A DNA stretch of 8,354 nt, taken from contig JAOZHM010000054.1 of assembly GCA_026014845.1 (NCBI GenBank), positions 1-8,354 of the forward strand, written 5' to 3'. Of the stretch, positions 6,483-8,354 are shown piece after piece (the stretch's first letter is position 1; each line of letters opens with the position of its first letter). The DNA comes from Candidatus Bathyarchaeota archaeon (GTDB taxonomy: Archaea > Thermoproteota > Bathyarchaeia > Bathyarchaeales > Bathycorpusculaceae). A program made the position numbers and the translations under genes. Below the pieces are notes generated by a model, which ran no database searches, had not been told where the DNA came from, and was given only the letters and a program-made list of their open reading frames with translations.

Positions 6483-6602
6483 TCAAACTTTCATTTTTTC
6501 AATTTTCGCGAAGTCTTTTCGTATGTTTCTTGCACGTTTGTTTAGCTTTTCATTTATCTTGTTCAGTTTTTCTCTATATTCACGCTCAGAAGTGCTTCCC
6601 AT
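6483..6602 (-). CDS. Small basic helical protein of 39 residues (hypothetical)
   Basis: On the minus strand an ATG at 6602-6600 opens 39 codons ending at TGA 6485-6483. The product begins MGSTSEREYREKLNKINEKL and is highly charged (13 K/R against 6 D/E). Hydrophobic residues L13, I16, L20, I27, F31 and I34 are spaced like one face of an amphipathic helix. Upstream are GGTG, 7 nt from the ATG, and a TATA-like TTTATTAA (6649-6642), about 22-27 nt before the implied transcription start. This geometry and the purine-rich sense strand support a real gene. It converges on the response regulator and diverges from the ChrB-like gene. I know no family. It could be a nucleic-acid-binding or adaptor peptide, or a chance ORF in AT-rich DNA. 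Confidence 0.4.
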   Translation of the reverse strand: MGSTSEREYREKLNKINEKLNKRARNIRKDFAKIEKMKV

Positions 6603-6641
6603 TGTTCAGCACCATTCACGTCTTTTCGTTTATAGTGATAC

Positions 6642-6649
6642 TTAATAAA
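6642..6649 (-). promoter_or_regulatory. Candidate TATA box of the minus-strand small ORF
   Basis: Read on the minus strand the bases are TTTATTAA, close to the archaeal TATA consensus. Transcription would start near 6620 and give a leader of roughly 18 nt carrying the GGTG motif (6613-6610) before the ATG at 6602. Confidence 0.3.
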
Positions 6650-6715
6650 TTTTATGACGTAACAATTAGCAAACACACAGAACTCAGTTTTTGCGCGCGC
6701 TCAATAAATCAGCAG

Positions 6716-6722
6716 TTATAAG
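6716..6722 (+). promoter_or_regulatory. Candidate TATA box of the ChrB-like gene
   Basis: TTATAAG lies about 50 nt before the ribosome binding site at 6771-6779. A start near 6745 would leave a leader of about 40 nt. A second TATA-like stretch, CTTAATT at 6744-6750, would place the transcript start inside the ribosome binding site, so it is less likely. Confidence 0.25.
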
Positions 6723-6784
6723 CTCAAAAAATCACTCGTAAACCTTAATTCTGGTTGCATCTATCTTAGAGAGAGGTGAAAATT

Positions 6785-7300
6785 GTGAAGTGGGTAACCC
6801 GTGAATTCGTTCACGTAGACAGAACAGCATGCCCATGGCTTATCAAAAAATTCATAGACTCCCAAGCCCAATTCATCTTCGTGCCCACGGAGAAAATAGC
6901 AGAAATCGCAAAAACCCAAGGAGCAACACCTTTTGACGCGCCCGGAGTTAAGCTTGGACACAGAAATGGAAAATGCAGCTTCGAAACCATAATAGAAGAA
7001 TACAAGCTCGAAGACCCTGTGCTCCATGAACTCGCCAAAATCGTCCATTCCGCAGACACACGTGACACCGAGCTGGCGCCTGAAGGAATAGGCTTGAGTG
7101 CAATAATGACTGGCGCAAGATACAATCTTAAAAATGATTTTGAAGCAGTGGAAAAAGCTACTTACGTTTATGACGCACTTTACACTTACTGCAAAATCAA
7201 GCTGTTGCGCAGGAAATACAAGGACGAATTGGCAAAAATGAACCGAAAGGAGCAGCGAGAGTTCTTAAGAAAGGAAATGCAGAAAGAAACAACAAGTTAA
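6785..7300 (+). CDS. ChrB C-terminal-domain family protein (stand-alone)
   Basis: This 171-residue soluble protein matches, by recognisable pattern, the C-terminal domain of bacterial ChrB, the chromate-responsive regulator. The hallmarks are KWVTRE at residues 2-7, VDRTACPWLIKKFID at 11-25, PFDAPGV at 49-55, GHRNGKCSF at 58-66 and IVHSADTRD at 86-94. Candidate metal or active-site residues are C16, H59, C64, H88 and D91. The regulatory N-terminal half of full ChrB is absent, so this is the stand-alone form. The GTG at 6785 is chosen because GAGAGGTGA (6771-6779) sits 5 nt upstream. The in-frame GTG at 6776 lies inside that ribosome binding site and is unlikely. The charged C-terminal helix (about 140-170) seems lineage-specific. 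An MFS transporter follows 62 nt later. Chromate as substrate is not shown; the role could be general oxyanion or metal stress, or a separate enzyme activity. Confidence 0.8.
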   Translation: MKWVTREFVHVDRTACPWLIKKFIDSQAQFIFVPTEKIAEIAKTQGATPFDAPGVKLGHRNGKCSFETIIEEYKLEDPVLHELAKIVHSADTRDTELAPEGIGLSAIMTGARYNLKNDFEAVEKATYVYDALYTYCKIKLLRRKYKDELAKMNRKEQREFLRKEMQKETTS

Positions 7301-7306
7301 CATCAC

Positions 7307-7322
7307 TTTTCCCTTTATTTTT
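7307..7322 (+). terminator. T-rich terminator after the ChrB-like gene
   Basis: Three T-runs (TTTT, TTT and TTTTT) follow the TAA stop within 22 nt, with no hairpin. The last run merges with the TATA-like TTTTTATTAA (7318-7327) that may drive the next gene. Confidence 0.4.
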
Positions 7323-7327
7323 ATTAA
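7318..7327 (+). promoter_or_regulatory. Candidate TATA box of the MFS transporter gene
   Basis: TTTTTATTAA lies about 36-45 nt before the ATG at 7363. Transcription would begin near 7347-7352, leaving a leader of only about 11-16 nt with no Shine-Dalgarno. The gene may therefore be read from a nearly leaderless message. Confidence 0.3.
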
Positions 7328-7362
7328 CGCTAAAGTTCAGTAACTATTAAGCTGGTTTGTTG

Positions 7363-8354
7363 ATGGCTTTGCACACAAGAAACGCTGGAGACAGCATCTT
7401 TTTGATGATTTGCACTATGGGGCTATTTGCAATTTTAAGCTCCACAATGTCTAAGAGTCCAGTTCTAAAACCTTTTTCTTTGAGTCTTGGAACTCCGACG
7501 GATTTGACGGGTTTTGTTGCTGCTGCTTCAACAATTCCTGGCATTTTGATTAGTTTGCCTGTTGCCTCGCTTTCAGACATTTATGGAAGAAAGAAATTCT
7601 TGTTAGTAGCAGGGTTTGTCTTTGCTTCAGCTCCTTTCCTTTATCTTCTAATAACCGTGTGGTGGCAACTCATCCTCGTTCGTTTTTACCATGGATTTGC
7701 TACAGCAATTTTTGTGCCAGTCGCCGAAGCCTCAATAGCCGAATTATTTCCAACCAAACGAGGAGAACGCATATCGCTTTTCTCTTCAGCAACGAATGTT
7801 GGAAGACTCATCGCACCTGCTTTAGGCGGATACATATTGTTCGTCACAACCGACAATTTTCATGTGCTTTATTTGAGTGTGGCTGTGGCGGGTGTAACAG
7901 CGTTGATTATGGGTTTGTCATTCTTGGCGAGAAAAAAACAGTCCACAGTTACTCAGCAAAGAAGTGCCAAAGAAAGTTATACACGAATGTTTAGTGGATG
8001 GAAAATAGTTGCTAGAAGCCGTGGAGTTTTAGTAGTGAGTTTTGTCCAAGCCTGCCAGTACTATGCTTATGGTGCGGCAGAATTCTATCTGGCAGGTTAT
8101 CTGCTGGAGGTTGTTCACCTAAATGGCTTCTTGACTGGCATTGTTATTATGAGCATAATAGGTGTGGCGATTTTCGCGAAACCTTGTATGGGTAGGGTTT
8201 CGGACAAGATTGGAAGGCGGATTCCAATAGTTTTGGGTTGTGTAGTCTCTGGTCTTCCGTTGCTGGCGATTCCCCTTGTTACTGATTTTCGGGTTCTCCT
8301 TTTGCTTGTTTTAGTCTACGGGTTTGGTTTTGCAACTGTAACGGCTTCCACACC
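7363..8354 (+). CDS. Major facilitator superfamily transporter (3' partial)
   Basis: An open frame of 330 codons runs from ATG 7363 off the right edge with no stop. I count about ten hydrophobic helices: about 11-29, 48-70, 79-98, 101-125, 141-162, 167-188, 221-248, 254-276, 287-306 and 309-330. The last two of a 12-helix protein should lie outside the window. MFS motif A is present after helix 2 (SDIYGRKK, D72, G75, R76) and again after helix 8 (GRVSDKIGRR, 277-286). A hydrophilic loop at 189-220 separates the halves. This is a secondary transporter of the drug/metabolite efflux type; its substrate cannot be told. In-frame TTG codons at 7357 and 7360 are alternative starts, and no Shine-Dalgarno is seen. 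It may work with the ChrB-like protein upstream, but T-runs and a possible own promoter lie between them. Confidence 0.9.
   Translation, partial: MALHTRNAGDSIFLMICTMGLFAILSSTMSKSPVLKPFSLSLGTPTDLTGFVAAASTIPGILISLPVASLSDIYGRKKFLLVAGFVFASAPFLYLLITVWWQLILVRFYHGFATAIFVPVAEASIAELFPTKRGERISLFSSATNVGRLIAPALGGYILFVTTDNFHVLYLSVAVAGVTALIMGLSFLARKKQSTVTQQRSAKESYTRMFSGWKIVARSRGVLVVSFVQACQYYAYGAAEFYLAGYLLEVVHLNGFLTGIVIMSIIGVAIFAKPCMGRVSDKIGRRIPIVLGCVVSGLPLLAIPLVTDFRVLLLLVLVYGFGFATVTAST

Larger units (their letters stand above)
6435..6784. other. 350-nt gap without a long gene
   Basis: The plus strand here is pyrimidine-rich at first (about 6441-6600), where it is antisense to the small minus-strand ORF at 6483-6602. 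From about 6603 to 6770 it looks like a divergent intergenic region, with TATA-like elements facing both ways and the alternating GCGCGCGC at 6693-6700. A plus-strand open frame at 6530-6721 has unusual composition and no ribosome binding site, so I do not regard it as a gene. I see no tRNA, CRISPR or mobile-element ends. Confidence 0.5.

Noticed and set aside
6530..6721. 63-codon plus-strand open frame in the gap before the ChrB-like gene
   Set aside because: It is rich in F, C, H and S, has no ribosome binding site, and overlaps the better-supported minus-strand ORF and the promoter region.
6776..6784. GTG at 6776 as start of the ChrB-like gene
   Set aside because: This codon is part of the ribosome binding site GAGAGGTGA. 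GTG at 6785 has correct spacing and matches the usual family N-terminus.
7659..7994. 111-codon plus-strand open frame in another frame of the transporter gene
   Set aside because: The MFS frame is continuous with helices and motif A. The alternative is R/C/S-rich and is an out-of-frame shadow.
1..8354. tRNA or rRNA genes, CRISPR arrays, insertion sequences or attachment sites
   Set aside because: No regularly spaced repeats, cloverleaf-like segments, transposase-like proteins or terminal inverted repeats were seen on either strand.

Overview
The window looks archaeal, most likely an uncultivated Thermoproteota lineage such as Bathyarchaeia. Four things point that way. Shine-Dalgarno sequences are strong, including a full GGAGGTGA. 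Non-ATG starts are frequent (two TTG, one GTG). T-rich tracts follow genes in place of hairpin-plus-U terminators. The protein types also fit: a glycosylatable, C-terminally anchored surface protein, small NitrOD5-like proteins and a soluble PAS/GAF histidine kinase. The lineage is inferred from style and is not proven.

Layout: (1) Positions 2-2173 hold the 3' part of a large surface protein, with beta-sandwich modules, a heptad-repeat stalk, one transmembrane helix and a basic tail. Its 5' end lies outside the window. (2) Positions 2174-2445 are a 272-nt gap with a possible 12-residue leader ORF, a TATA-like box and a 6-bp hairpin that pairs an anti-Shine-Dalgarno-like CCTCCT with AGGAGG just before the next gene. 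(3) Positions 2446-6434 form a same-strand signalling cluster: two paralogous small proteins, both starting with TTG; a 932-residue PAS-GAF-GAF-GAF-HisKA-HATPase kinase; and a receiver-only response regulator whose start lies 49 nt inside the kinase gene. (4) Positions 6435-6784 carry no long gene. A minus-strand ORF of 39 codons with plausible expression signals sits there, along with a divergent promoter region containing GCGCGCGC. (5) Positions 6785-7300 encode a stand-alone ChrB C-terminal-domain protein. (6) From 7363 to the window end runs a major facilitator transporter, truncated by the window edge.

How the parts fit: the kinase has no membrane segment, so it should sense a cytosolic signal through its PAS and GAF domains and phosphorylate the adjacent regulator. 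That regulator has no DNA-binding domain, so output must go through protein contacts. The two co-directional small proteins are the obvious candidate partners, but this is inference. The ChrB-like protein and the transporter may be a metal or oxyanion resistance pair; the substrate cannot be read from the sequence. The most novel-looking unit is the signalling cluster with its paired small proteins and leader hairpin.
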